From Anaerolineaceae bacterium (GTDB taxonomy: Bacteria; Chloroflexota; Anaerolineae; Aggregatilineales; Phototrophicaceae): a stretch of 42,342 bases of DNA. The stretch is from contig REDR01000059.1 of NCBI GenBank assembly GCA_007693385.1, positions 1 through 42,342 of the forward strand, written 5' to 3'. Under the pieces are notes generated by a model. The model worked only from the letters and a program-made list of their open reading frames with translations, ran no database searches and was not told the DNA's origin. A program made the translations under genes and the position numbers. This document shows, one piece after another, positions 8,301 to 15,978 of the stretch (its first letter is position 1; every line of letters begins with the position of its first letter).

Positions 8301-8849
8301 AGCGTGCAGGCGTGTTTCGGCCAGCACATCGCGGATCGCCTTTTCGGTGTATGTCTCCAACAGCGCGACCATCGCGCCGCCGTCGTCGCCGTTTTCAATC
8401 GCCCGCAGGATGACATCATCGATCACGTCATCCAGCAACAGCGCGGCGTCGATTTCATCCAGTATGGCGAAGCCCGGGTCGATTCCGGCCTCCGCCGCGT
8501 TGGTGCGGAGCAGATCACCGCATAGGCCGTGAATGGTGTCGATGCGGGCGCTGTCCATCCCCGCCAGTAAGCCCGCCCAGCGCCGCGCCTCCGCCGAGTC
8601 CGCCACCTCTGCGAAATATCGCGCTTCCAGACCAGCCCGCACGCGGTCACGCATCTCTGCCGCCGCCTTCTTGGTGAATGTGATGGCGACGATGGCGTTA
8701 AGCGGCCAATCGGCGTTTTTCTCCAGCAGATACAGAAAGCGGCTGACCAGAACGTGCGTCTTGCCGGAGCCTGCACCGGCCACCACGACCAGATTCTTCG
8801 CGTCCGGTGTGTAGACCGCATACGCTTGTTCATCGGTGTAACGCATCAT
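5301..8849 (-). CDS. addA: AddA-type helicase-nuclease (UvrD/Rep superfamily 1A with PD-(D/E)XK nuclease)
   Basis: The motor and nuclease subunit of an AddAB double-strand-break repair enzyme, about 1182 residues. It has a Walker A AGAGSGKT with K30, TFTKKAAAEM (motif Ia), a D-E-F-Q-D-T-N motif II, GDPKQSIYAFRGAD (motif III), TVHASKGLEFPVVV and LLYVAATRA (motifs V and VI). The C-terminal nuclease shows G-V-I-D1079 and A-D1093-Y-K1095-T-G. The start is placed at 8849 because a strong AGGAGG site (8855-8860) precedes two adjacent ATGs at 8849 and 8846. The ATG at 8849 overlaps the addB stop. Both active sites look intact, so it should both unwind and cut. Confidence 0.93.
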   Translation of the reverse strand: MMRYTDEQAYAVYTPDAKNLVVVAGAGSGKTHVLVSRFLYLLEKNADWPLNAIVAITFTKKAAAEMRDRVRAGLEARYFAEVADSAEARRWAGLLAGMDSARIDTIHGLCGDLLRTNAAEAGIDPGFAILDEIDAALLLDDVIDDVILRAIENGDDGGAMVALLETYTEKAIRDVLAETRLHAVDLPEADAEALVAAWREHFEQSARATMTRTLQRIDALAQETAIPTGCKRGQTLRDLRAMADAISAGEPPDYQIDAMTRFDLRGGSKKQWASDETFNEAKHIIEDARDWARANTFDTAQEAEAARLVIYWSQVIATVRDAYRAAKQQAAALDFDDLERLTRELLTTAGASAVSRYRGREIKHLMVDEFQDTNADQWAIVRALADLDAPETLFVVGDPKQSIYAFRGADVSVFGAVCAAISDSDAGCEASLSRSFRTHRPLVQTFNHLFGALLRRDDESEASAYQVTLGVPMSAQRDQPPSDAPCVEMLLIGEETDEENAETRRRWEADEIASRIHALVAERRLIYDREADATRPVQYGDFAILFRGMTRVSLYEAVFKARGLPFITLSGRGYYDRQEVWDLQNALAAIYNPADDLALSAALRSPLFTLSDEALFALRTGDSPTRLWEAMQSPSAERLPAADRPRLAFAVATLRGLRGMAGRVTIAELLRELLARTGYMATLSALPDGVQRRANVEKLIEKAEKSGRVTLSDFLRYLAQMSDKEAREGEAPTLSEGTVNIMTVHASKGLEFPVVVLADASHTGRGTASDVVYDARYGLGCKVPPPPDDEKADKTRYIYSRIQALEKERETAENLRLLYVAATRAQDLLIVSGQAKLSKNGGFSAGGSTWLARLIEAFALADRIAPDAAPQLLDVWPDVPPLRVHMPVGRTAHAEIGAAGSFAWPDVSGAEPTAPPLTAPILADGASAHASAHHLAATHIADLGSIRHTPPHERRFYRDRIRRRVLYDAPNNIRTVSQQRDGRQQGRYIGQIVHEALRHWHLPKHTGAGQLERILTAYAWRHGITDAAQAAGIVSACHDLLERFERSKTYHALENARQVYREMPFIYKRDDYIIHGVIDVVYQTAAGDWVVADYKTGVVRGGDYRRHARRYHLQLGIYASALAAQLGEEPSALVHYIRGGKDQPVTISREAWREALADTPLDENIRAALAGDDDHTQETSAR

Positions 8850-11800
8850 TCGCCCCTCCTGCTGATGGCGTGGCGGCACAGTTGATGAAATTCGCAATAG
8901 CGCGTACATTTGCCGTCTTGCGGTCTGGACGGCGTGACGGTGAATTCGCCGCGCCGCGCCGTCGCCACAAACGCGGTCAATTGATCGGCGGTGGCGTCGA
9001 TCTCTTCGCGGTGTTTCGACAGGATAACCGCGCCGGATGCCTTGCGCCCGCCGATCAGACAGAACGCGCCGCCCAGCTTCGCCACGCTCGGGAAGCGATC
9101 ATCGAGCGCCTGCAAATAGACGAAAATCTGCATGTTGCGGCCTTCCGTCATGTCCTTGATGTTGATGGCGGTTGATCCGGCTTTGTAGTCGATGACGACC
9201 AGACCTTCGTCACAGCGATCTATGCGGTCAATCACGCCGCGTATGCGGATCGGCTCGCCGTCCGGCGCGTGCATCCGGTAAGCGAACGGCCATTCTAGCA
9301 AGAACGGGCGGCGATTGGACATCGTGCCGAACGTTTTCTCGGTCAGCAAATCGCCGCCGAAGTCAGCGCGGACGAAGCGCTCTAGCTTGCGTAGCGCCCC
9401 CTCCTGCGTGTATCGCCATAGCGCATCTTGCCGGAAGCCGAATCGCTCCGGCGCGGTGGGGAAGGTGGCTTCAGCGGCTTCGCGCAGATGGTCGAGCGCG
9501 GCGTCGGTGTTGGGCGGCGTGATGGTCAGCCCATCCTCGCGGATACCGGTGTATGCCGCCTCCAGAATCGCGTGATACAGCGAACCGCGTTGCAGAACGT
9601 CCAGCCCTTCCTCCGGTTCTTCCAGCGCTTCGAGATTCAGCAGGCGTCCGGCGAAGAAGCGATAAGCGCATTGGCCGAAGCTGTTGAGCTGGCTGGCGCT
9701 CCAATGATGGTCGGCGTCGGTGTGCGCGGCCAGTTCGGGCAATAGCGGCGCGTGCTGGATGACGCCATCATACGCGGGCGGGATGTCGCCTTTATAACGC
9801 GAAGACTCGATCTGCTGGCCGGTGCGGATGTTGTCATACAGCGCGGCATGTTGGGCGCTCAACCATGCCAGCGCTGACCGCGCCTGATGATCGTCCGCGC
9901 CCGCGCTGAGATCGCTGACGGCGGCGACGGCGGTTTCTTCCGGCGTGATGGCTGAATTCAGGCTGACCGCTTCCGCCAGCTTGACGCGCCGCGCCGCGAT
10001 ATGCGCCGCAACTTCCGCGAATGGACGGCACGCCGCCGCCCACAGACTGCTCGCCAGCCACGGCTTGCCATCCTGCACGGTGGGGCGGGTGAGCGTCAGC
10101 GTGTGGCGGGCGGTGCTGATGAGTTCGTAGAACAGGCCGTCATCGGCGCGGCGTTCGGCCTGTGTCGCCAGCAGACGCCGCCCATCGTGGCGGAGCGCCT
10201 GCCGTTCGCTATCCAGATAGAACGGATCAACCGGTGATGGCGCGGGGAAAACCCCCTCACTTAATCCGGTGATGAAGACGTGCGCGTGTGGCAGGCCGCG
10301 CCCATCCGCCGCCGTCGTCACCAGTACCCGCCCGAAGCGATCCGGGCGCGGCTTGATGTCGGTTGATTCCAATCGGCGGCCTAGCTCCGCGTAGAAGTCG
10401 CGCCACGTCACCGGCGGATTATCCGCGCCGAGCGACGACATCAAATCTTCCGTGACCAGAAAAGCGGCGAAACACGCCTTGAGCGCCTCCAGCGCGGCGA
10501 GGTCGCGGTTGATGGCGGCCTCCGGCGCGTCTTCAGCGCGGATGCACCGCATCATCTGAAGTGGTGGACGCGCTACCGTCTCCGCTGTGTCGTCGGTTTC
10601 TTCTGCTGTGTCGTCGGGCGGCATCTCGTCCGCGCCGATCAGCGCCTCTATCCACCCGATATACTCGGCGATGGTGGCGCGTTCCGGCGGCGTGATGGCC
10701 TGTATGATGGTGGCGAAGTGACCGCGCAAGGCTTCGCGCTCCGCTTCGGATTCTGCGATTGGCTGATCGTCCGCCGCTATTTGATCGTCGTCGTCGGCCA
10801 TTCTGCCCGCTTTGATCGCGTCGTCCCATTGCGCCATGCCGCGAATCACCTGATGTTGCAGGCTGACTTTTTCCAGATAGGCGACGGCTGAGGCGTCGAT
10901 AGAGTCAAATGTCCAGTAGGGCGACTGCAACACGTCAATCACATCGCGCCGCCGCAGACCGCTAGCGCTCAGTTCCAGCACTTTCATCAGCGCGATGATG
11001 GCCGGATTGCGCGTGACCGGTTCGCCGTAATGGTGCGCGATGGGCAGATGATAGCGCCGTGCCGCCGCGCTGAAATAATCGCTGTAGTTCGTCCAATCGC
11101 GCAGGACGATCATCACATCATCGGGCGCGACGCCATCCAGTAGCAGGCGCTTGACGCGCCGCGCTATCGCGCCGACTTCGCCCGCCGCGTCCGGCGCTTC
11201 GATGAAGTCCAGCCCGCCACTGATGGCGCGTTCCGGCGCATCTTGCCGGAAGATATTGCGCGTCAGATGTTGCAGGTCGGGGTGGCGGCCATCTTCCGGC
11301 GCGGCGGGTAAATCGGCTTCGCTGTAGGCATCGCCTAGCGCACCGGCCAGCCGTTCCCGCGCCTGCGCGAAGCGCCGCCCGATGGTCTGCTCGCGTCCGG
11401 CGACGTGCGTCATGGTGATGCGTACCCGTCGCACGCGCTCCGCTAGTCGCGCCAATAAGTCGGCCTGCACCTGCGTGAACTGGTCGAAGCCGTCCACCAG
11501 CAACAGATCGACGCTGGCGGCCAGACGCGGCGCGGCGTCCAGCGCATCCAACGCCAGCCAGCCCTCACCCTCACGATCCGCGAGATTGTGGCGTTGTAGC
11601 CGCGCTTGATACGCGCCGTAGATGCGGGCGAGATCGGCGTCGCGGCGGTCTTGTGCTGACTGCGCGAACGCCTCCGGCTCGATGCGGTTCTGCTTTAGTT
11701 CGTAGATGAATTCCGCGACATTGGCGACAAATCCGGCGGTCTGCGCGATGGGGGCGAATAATTTCAGCGCGTCGCGCTCGTCGGCGATCACATCGCGCAA

Positions 11801-12088
11801 TAATTCGCGCCGCGTCGTCTCGTCGATGGTGCGCGGCGGATTGCCCGCCATATCCAGCAGGCGGCTATACAGCGTGTAAAAGTTGAAGAACTCCACGTTG
11901 AAGCACGCGCCACCGGCGACGGCAGAGGAGTCGATCAGGCGTTGGCGGAACGCGGTTTCCTGTCGTCCGGTTGCCAGCAATACCCACACGCGGGTGAAGG
12001 GATGCGCGGCCAGTTCTGCGGCTAATTCATTGATGAGATGCTCGGTCTTGCCCATCCCGACGGGCGTCAGTAGGGTTTGCACATCCAT
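8846..12088 (-). CDS. addB: AddB-type subunit of the AddAB helicase-nuclease, with iron-sulphur nuclease
   Basis: Partner of AddA in resecting DNA ends for RecA loading. The 1080-residue protein has a Walker A-like T-P-V-G-M-G-K14-T at the extreme N-terminus, as in AddB proteins. Its C-terminal PD-(D/E)XK nuclease contains IRIRGVIDRI and VVIDYKAG. Four cysteines, C807 before the nuclease and C1061, C1065 and C1071 after it, match the 4Fe-4S staple known in AddB. The ATG at 12088 is preferred over a TTG two codons earlier. It starts 9 nt after the NERD gene and overlaps addA by 4 nt. Sequence similarity to RexB/AddB is remote, so the partner subunit type is inferred from motifs and context. 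Confidence 0.88.
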   Translation of the reverse strand: MDVQTLLTPVGMGKTEHLINELAAELAAHPFTRVWVLLATGRQETAFRQRLIDSSAVAGGACFNVEFFNFYTLYSRLLDMAGNPPRTIDETTRRELLRDVIADERDALKLFAPIAQTAGFVANVAEFIYELKQNRIEPEAFAQSAQDRRDADLARIYGAYQARLQRHNLADREGEGWLALDALDAAPRLAASVDLLLVDGFDQFTQVQADLLARLAERVRRVRITMTHVAGREQTIGRRFAQARERLAGALGDAYSEADLPAAPEDGRHPDLQHLTRNIFRQDAPERAISGGLDFIEAPDAAGEVGAIARRVKRLLLDGVAPDDVMIVLRDWTNYSDYFSAAARRYHLPIAHHYGEPVTRNPAIIALMKVLELSASGLRRRDVIDVLQSPYWTFDSIDASAVAYLEKVSLQHQVIRGMAQWDDAIKAGRMADDDDQIAADDQPIAESEAEREALRGHFATIIQAITPPERATIAEYIGWIEALIGADEMPPDDTAEETDDTAETVARPPLQMMRCIRAEDAPEAAINRDLAALEALKACFAAFLVTEDLMSSLGADNPPVTWRDFYAELGRRLESTDIKPRPDRFGRVLVTTAADGRGLPHAHVFITGLSEGVFPAPSPVDPFYLDSERQALRHDGRRLLATQAERRADDGLFYELISTARHTLTLTRPTVQDGKPWLASSLWAAACRPFAEVAAHIAARRVKLAEAVSLNSAITPEETAVAAVSDLSAGADDHQARSALAWLSAQHAALYDNIRTGQQIESSRYKGDIPPAYDGVIQHAPLLPELAAHTDADHHWSASQLNSFGQCAYRFFAGRLLNLEALEEPEEGLDVLQRGSLYHAILEAAYTGIREDGLTITPPNTDAALDHLREAAEATFPTAPERFGFRQDALWRYTQEGALRKLERFVRADFGGDLLTEKTFGTMSNRRPFLLEWPFAYRMHAPDGEPIRIRGVIDRIDRCDEGLVVIDYKAGSTAINIKDMTEGRNMQIFVYLQALDDRFPSVAKLGGAFCLIGGRKASGAVILSKHREEIDATADQLTAFVATARRGEFTVTPSRPQDGKCTRYCEFHQLCRHAISRRGE

Positions 12089-12097
12089 CAGCAAGCC

Positions 12098-12829
12098 TTA
12101 GTCATCGCTCAGTATTTCGACAATTGCCTCAACGGTGCGCTGTTCGATGCGTTCCCGTGCCAGATAATTCTGCTTCAAGCGATGATGTAGCGATGTCATG
12201 TGGGTGGCGGGCACCACCGGATTCTTGAGTGTGAGGTGCGCGTCGGGGTCGGATTCGACGAAGACGACGATGCCGTAAACCGGAATATCGGCTTGCCCAT
12301 GCGCCACCAGATAGCGCCGCAACGCTTGCACATCGTCAATCGCCTCTTTCGTCGGGTTGAATGATAGCGGCTTCCAATGTCCCTGCGCGTTGGCCTTCAT
12401 CCAATGGCCGCCTTCGTTGAGGAATTTGCCGGTCTGCCCGACGATGCGAAAGACCAGCACGCCCGGCTTGCCGATCAAGAGCGCGTCGATGTATCCCAGT
12501 CGGCGCTTGCTCAGGTTGCGGATGTAGATATATGAATCGTCGAACAGGTCGCGCATGTGGTTGCCGACGGTGATCGCCAGCGTGTTATCCGGCTTGATGG
12601 TGGCCGCCCGAATCGCGAAGCCGACGCCAGCCAGCCCGATCAAGACGCCGCCGAACAATAGCGTCACCTGCGCCAGACTGACCAGCGTGCCCGGATCATC
12701 GTCGGCGGTGACGAATAGCGCCAACCCCATGATGCCGCAGAAAATACCCAGCGAGATCAGCAAAAACGCGATCTGAAAAAATGTGATCGTGCGTCGCGTG
12801 ACGATGTGTGAGGGGATGATACTCCGCAT
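12098..12829 (-). CDS. Membrane-anchored NERD-domain protein with altered active-site residues
   Basis: A 243-residue protein with two N-terminal membrane helices (about residues 17-41 and 50-73) and a cytosolic NERD (nuclease-related) domain from about residue 88. The D115 of Y-I-D-A-L-L-I is kept, as is the N158-P motif. The E-x-K pair that normally follows in this family (I-E-V-K) reads F-R128-I-V130 here, so nuclease activity is doubtful. It is the second gene of the addAB operon, 3 nt after the response regulator and 9 nt before addB. Its location suggests a structural or recruiting role at the membrane for the repair enzyme, but that is inference. Confidence 0.75.
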   Translation of the reverse strand: MRSIIPSHIVTRRTITFFQIAFLLISLGIFCGIMGLALFVTADDDPGTLVSLAQVTLLFGGVLIGLAGVGFAIRAATIKPDNTLAITVGNHMRDLFDDSYIYIRNLSKRRLGYIDALLIGKPGVLVFRIVGQTGKFLNEGGHWMKANAQGHWKPLSFNPTKEAIDDVQALRRYLVAHGQADIPVYGIVVFVESDPDAHLTLKNPVVPATHMTSLHHRLKQNYLARERIEQRTVEAIVEILSDD

Positions 12830-12832
12830 GTT

Positions 12833-13303
12833 CTAGGCTTTCTCTTCGGAAGAGGGCGGTTTTTGCTGTTGTTTGGTGCGTGCTTGCGCTAGTTGTGTGC
12901 GCCGCCGCGCTATCGTCTCTTCCAGCATCTTTTGTAGCTCGGTGAATTTCGGTAGCGGCTTATAAATCAGACGATCCGCGCCCGCCTTCGCCTTGACCGC
13001 TTTCTCTTCTTCTGTGTTGAGCTTGTAGGCCGTCGTCAACACGATGGCGACATCGCGCAACACCGGACTGCGCCGCAGGCGCTCGCCCACCGAAGGCCCG
13101 TTGATCTCGCCGGGCAGACGGATGTCGAGCAGGGCTAGCTCCGGCAATTCGCCCTTAAAGCGGTTATTATCCACATCGTCGATCCATGCAACCGCTTCTT
13201 CTCCATCGACGAAGGCGACGCCATCAATGCCCCAGATGCCGAACATCGCCAATAAAACTTCATAAATATCGGGTTCATCCTCGACGACCATCCATGTAGA
13301 CAA
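12833..13303 (-). CDS. Single-domain response regulator at the head of the addAB operon
   Basis: A 156-residue receiver (CheY-like) protein with no recognised output domain. The acidic pair is E8-D9, the phospho-acceptor is D60 in A-L-L-D-I-R-L-P-G, the switch threonines are T90/T91, and the lysine is K115 in Y-K-P-L-P. Residues 121-156 are a charged, Gln-rich tail. The start is a TTG at 13303, because the next in-frame ATG (13291) would remove the first beta strand; an AAAGG lies upstream. No histidine kinase gene is nearby. It probably senses phosphorylation and acts by protein contact, perhaps on the downstream repair or NERD proteins. Confidence 0.85.
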   Translation of the reverse strand: MSTWMVVEDEPDIYEVLLAMFGIWGIDGVAFVDGEEAVAWIDDVDNNRFKGELPELALLDIRLPGEINGPSVGERLRRSPVLRDVAIVLTTAYKLNTEEEKAVKAKAGADRLIYKPLPKFTELQKMLEETIARRRTQLAQARTKQQQKPPSSEEKA

Positions 13304-13401
13304 TTGCTCTGACCTTTCACGAAAACGACATTCAAACGTCTATACGACACACTTCAATCATAAAATCATTACAGCCTGAAAGCAAATTAAGGTCGGGGGG
13401 C

Positions 13402-13425
13402 GGGAGCGTAGCATACTACGCCCCC
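13402..13425 (-). terminator. Hairpin downstream of the parvulin gene
   Basis: GGGAGCGTAG and CTACGCCCCC form a 10-bp stem with one mismatch and a CATA loop. On the minus strand it lies about 70 nt beyond the stop of the parvulin gene. It may end that transcript or protect it. Confidence 0.4.
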
Positions 13426-13443
13426 GCAGAATTCCCGTTTGTG

Positions 13444-13473
13444 TTTGTCGCGGCGCAACGCATTGCGCCGCCG
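13444..13473. repeat. REP-like palindrome, copy A
   Basis: A perfect 8-bp stem (CGGCGCAA at 13451-13458, TTGCGCCG at 13463-13470) with a CGCA tetraloop is preceded by TTTGTCG. The same layout (TTTGTCG plus GGCGCAA/TTGCGCC) recurs at 39380-39410. It sits 21 nt past the stop of the parvulin gene. It has no U-tract. Confidence 0.5.
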
Positions 13474-13493
13474 TGACATTCCGGGCTGGCGGT

Positions 13494-15311
13494 CTATTGA
13501 CCGTCGGTTGATTCGGCTCGCGGCAAGCTCAGCCCGCCCAGCACATCAATCAGATTGCCCGCACCGCGCCGCGCTTCGATGATCTCAGCACGGATTTGCA
13601 GGATTTGTTCGTCAACGCCGGCCAATCGTGCATCGTATTGCGACGGCAACAACTCGAACGTATCGACCACGCGCCACAGGTTGGTCTGTAGGATGCGATC
13701 ACTCTCGAATTGCTCGGTTTCCCAATCGCGCACATAGAAGCGGCGGGCGAGGTCAACATCGGGCGGCTGTGGCTGGCGTTCGCCGATTTCTTCCAGCCGG
13801 ATCACGAACCAATCGCCGAATACTTCCACCGGCGCGAAGATGTCGCCCGCTTCCGCGCCTTCCGCGAACACTAAGCGCTCAATCGGCAGGGCGGTCTCCT
13901 CAAAGATGTATAGGCCGCGTTGCTGGCCGTTGGAAAACAGCGACAGTGTATCGCCGCGTGTTCCGGCGGCGGAGGGGTCAATCGAGCGCTCTGTCGCCAA
14001 TTCGTTGAAGTCCGCGCCTGCTGAAATGCTGGCGATCACGTCCTGCGCTTCTTCCTCTGTTTCCAGCAGGATGTGGGCGACATCGACCAGCCCTGCCGCT
14101 TCAAACGCCAGAATCTCGATGACGTGATAGCCGAGTTCGGTCTGTACCGGATCAATCAAGCCGGGTTCGGTCTGGCTGAACACCGCTTCGCCCAGTTCAG
14201 GGATGACGCGATCACGGGTGAACGCGCCCAGATCGCCGCCGCGCTGACGGGTCGCTTCGTCAATCGAGAAACGCTGGGCGAGTTCGCCGAAGCCAGCGCC
14301 ACCGTTCAGCAAGTCGATCACCTGCGTCGCGTCGCGTTCGCTTTCGACCACGATCTGGCGGGCGGCGGCGATGGGTTCTTGCGCGTTGACGCGAATCACA
14401 TGATAGCCGAAGTTGGTCTGTATCGGCCCGACCACTTCACCCACCGGCGCACTAAACGCGGCTTCATCAAATTGCGGCACGGTGTCGCCGCGCTCGATGA
14501 GACCGAGTTCGCCGCGATTGCCGGTCACGCCTTGATCCATCGTGTATTGCGCCTGTAGCTCATCGAAGGACTCGCCATCCTGCAAACGCTCGTAGATTTC
14601 CTGCGCCAGTGGCTCGGTCTGCACGCGGATATGGCGGGAGCTACGCGCAGGCTGTAGTTCGATGGGGGCTTCTTCGCGCAGATCGTCAAGCACTAGCTGA
14701 TACTGGATGACCGCCATCACGGTGGCGTCTACCTGCTCCGGCGTCATCGCGGCGAATGTGGCCGCTTCATCGTAGTGGGCGGCTTTTTGCTCCGCGAAGC
14801 CTTCCGGCGGATTCTCGCAGTCGAACATCGGGTCCTGAATGCCCACACGTAACGCCCACAATTCTTCAATCTGGCAATCGGTCACGTCGAGGCCACGCAA
14901 GGCCGCTTCCTGACCGTATAGTTTTTCAATAATCATGGTGTCATAAACCAGCGTCGGGAATTCGTCATCGTCGACTAGTCCGGTCAGCAGGTCGCGCACC
15001 GGCGCGGCGAATTGATTGTTCGGGTCGTTGATGTTGAGCGCTTCCTCACCGGCCTGCTCGACCAGATTAACCAGCGCGTCGTAATAACGCAGGCGCTCGA
15101 AGCGCAGGCGCTGAACAAAATCGGCGATGGTGATGGTTTGCTCTCCCACCTGACCGATGACCATTGCGGGGTCAATGTCTTCCGGGAACGGCGGAATCTG
15201 GAAGCCGTCGTCATCGTTGGCGGTCACAATGCTAAAGCTCATCAACATGATCGACAAAAAGGCGATTATACGTAACAAGGCGTCACTACTCCTGAAAAAT
15301 TTACCTGTCAT
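13494..15311 (-). CDS. Secreted peptidyl-prolyl cis-trans isomerase with tandem PpiC (parvulin) domains
   Basis: A folding catalyst acting outside the cytoplasmic membrane, 605 residues. It has an N-terminal signal segment ending near V-T-A-N, a SurA-like helical region, then three parvulin repeats. The first two are clear, each with a G-D/E-L-G motif and G-Y-H-V-I at the end (about residues 220-310 and 315-400); the third (about 405-510) is divergent. The TTG at 15278 is an attractive alternative start: an AGGAG lies 10 nt before it and it would give a compact signal peptide. The ATG at 15311 has no ribosome site. It is divergent from the response regulator gene at 15469. Confidence 0.87.
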   Translation of the reverse strand: MTGKFFRSSDALLRIIAFLSIMLMSFSIVTANDDDGFQIPPFPEDIDPAMVIGQVGEQTITIADFVQRLRFERLRYYDALVNLVEQAGEEALNINDPNNQFAAPVRDLLTGLVDDDEFPTLVYDTMIIEKLYGQEAALRGLDVTDCQIEELWALRVGIQDPMFDCENPPEGFAEQKAAHYDEAATFAAMTPEQVDATVMAVIQYQLVLDDLREEAPIELQPARSSRHIRVQTEPLAQEIYERLQDGESFDELQAQYTMDQGVTGNRGELGLIERGDTVPQFDEAAFSAPVGEVVGPIQTNFGYHVIRVNAQEPIAAARQIVVESERDATQVIDLLNGGAGFGELAQRFSIDEATRQRGGDLGAFTRDRVIPELGEAVFSQTEPGLIDPVQTELGYHVIEILAFEAAGLVDVAHILLETEEEAQDVIASISAGADFNELATERSIDPSAAGTRGDTLSLFSNGQQRGLYIFEETALPIERLVFAEGAEAGDIFAPVEVFGDWFVIRLEEIGERQPQPPDVDLARRFYVRDWETEQFESDRILQTNLWRVVDTFELLPSQYDARLAGVDEQILQIRAEIIEARRGAGNLIDVLGGLSLPRAESTDGQ

Positions 15312-15372
15312 TGCTCATAAGCATAACGCCGCGTATTTGTGGCGGCAATGGTTGTTTTCTAGTGAGAAATAG

Positions 15373-15402
15373 TTGCGCCTAGATAAAGAACGATGGTAAA
15401 CT
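15373..15402 (+). promoter_or_regulatory. Candidate promoter for the response regulator at 15469
   Basis: TTGCGC (15373-15378) and TAAACT (15397-15402) are 18 bp apart, with a TG extension just before the -10 box. The position fits the downstream gene. The boxes are only partial matches to consensus. Confidence 0.35.
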
Positions 15403-15468
15403 CAATATGATGACGGAGGTGATTGAACGCACCCGCACAGACGCAAATTCGGAAGGACAACACCTACA

Positions 15469-15846
15469 ATGAAAAAGCATATCCTTGTGGTTGATGATGA
15501 GATCGGTGCGCTGACCCTCATCGGTATCATGCTACAGCGCGGAGGCTTCGGCGTGCTGAAAGCCAAGGACGCGCAGGCGGCGCTGGCCGTACTCGATCAA
15601 GAAACACCGGATATGATTATCCTTGATGTGATGATGCCGGGCATCAACGGGATCGAGCTATGCCGCATGATCCGCGAGCGCGAGGACACGGCCAAGACCC
15701 CGGTACTGATCCTATCTGCCCGCAACGACGCGGAGAGCGTAATGCAGGGCATGGAGGCCGGTGCGGACGATTATCTGCCCAAGCCGATCTTACACCATGA
15801 TCTCGTCGCCAAGATACGCGACGCGCTAGGCGATCCCGAAGCATAA
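15469..15846 (+). CDS. Single-domain response regulator (CheY-like)
   Basis: A 125-residue receiver with every hallmark intact: acidic pair D9-D10, acceptor D53 in I-I-L-D-V-M-M-P-G, switch S83 in I-L-S-A-R, and K105 in Y-L-P-K-P. There is no output domain, so it probably works by binding a partner protein or as a phosphate relay. A GGAAGGA site ending 11 nt before the ATG supports the start. No kinase is adjacent. It is a stand-alone gene between divergent and convergent neighbours, with a shared hairpin after it. Confidence 0.9.
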   Translation: MKKHILVVDDEIGALTLIGIMLQRGGFGVLKAKDAQAALAVLDQETPDMIILDVMMPGINGIELCRMIREREDTAKTPVLILSARNDAESVMQGMEAGADDYLPKPILHHDLVAKIRDALGDPEA

Positions 15847-15880
15847 CCACGCAACCCCGCACCATCGAGAGAATCAAAAA

Positions 15881-15910
15881 CAGGATGAGCCACCGTAGCG
15901 GCTCATCCTG
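15881..15910. terminator. Bidirectional terminator between response regulator and ftsH
   Basis: A perfect 11-bp stem (CAGGATGAGCC with GGCTCATCCTG) and 8-nt loop are flanked by a five-base U-tract on the minus strand. It is therefore the ftsH terminator and can also stop the plus-strand transcript. Confidence 0.8.
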
Positions 15911-15925
15911 TTCTGCCTTAAATTC

Positions 15926-15945
15926 GGGCGCAACACGTCGCGCCC
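15926..15945. repeat. GGGCGC-type intergenic hairpin near the ftsH stop
   Basis: GGGCGC (15926-15931) pairs with GCGCCC (15940-15945) across 8 nt. It belongs by core sequence to the GGGCGC hairpins found in several intergenic regions of this window. Confidence 0.4.
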
Positions 15946-15978
15946 TTGTCGTGTTACGTTGTTATGTCGGTATTTACA

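Noticed and set aside
15407-15472. A 21-codon upstream frame whose stop overlaps the ATG of the response regulator (ATGA)
   Set aside because: The overlap is suggestive of coupling, but there is no ribosome site and the predicted transcript starts at or after its first codon.
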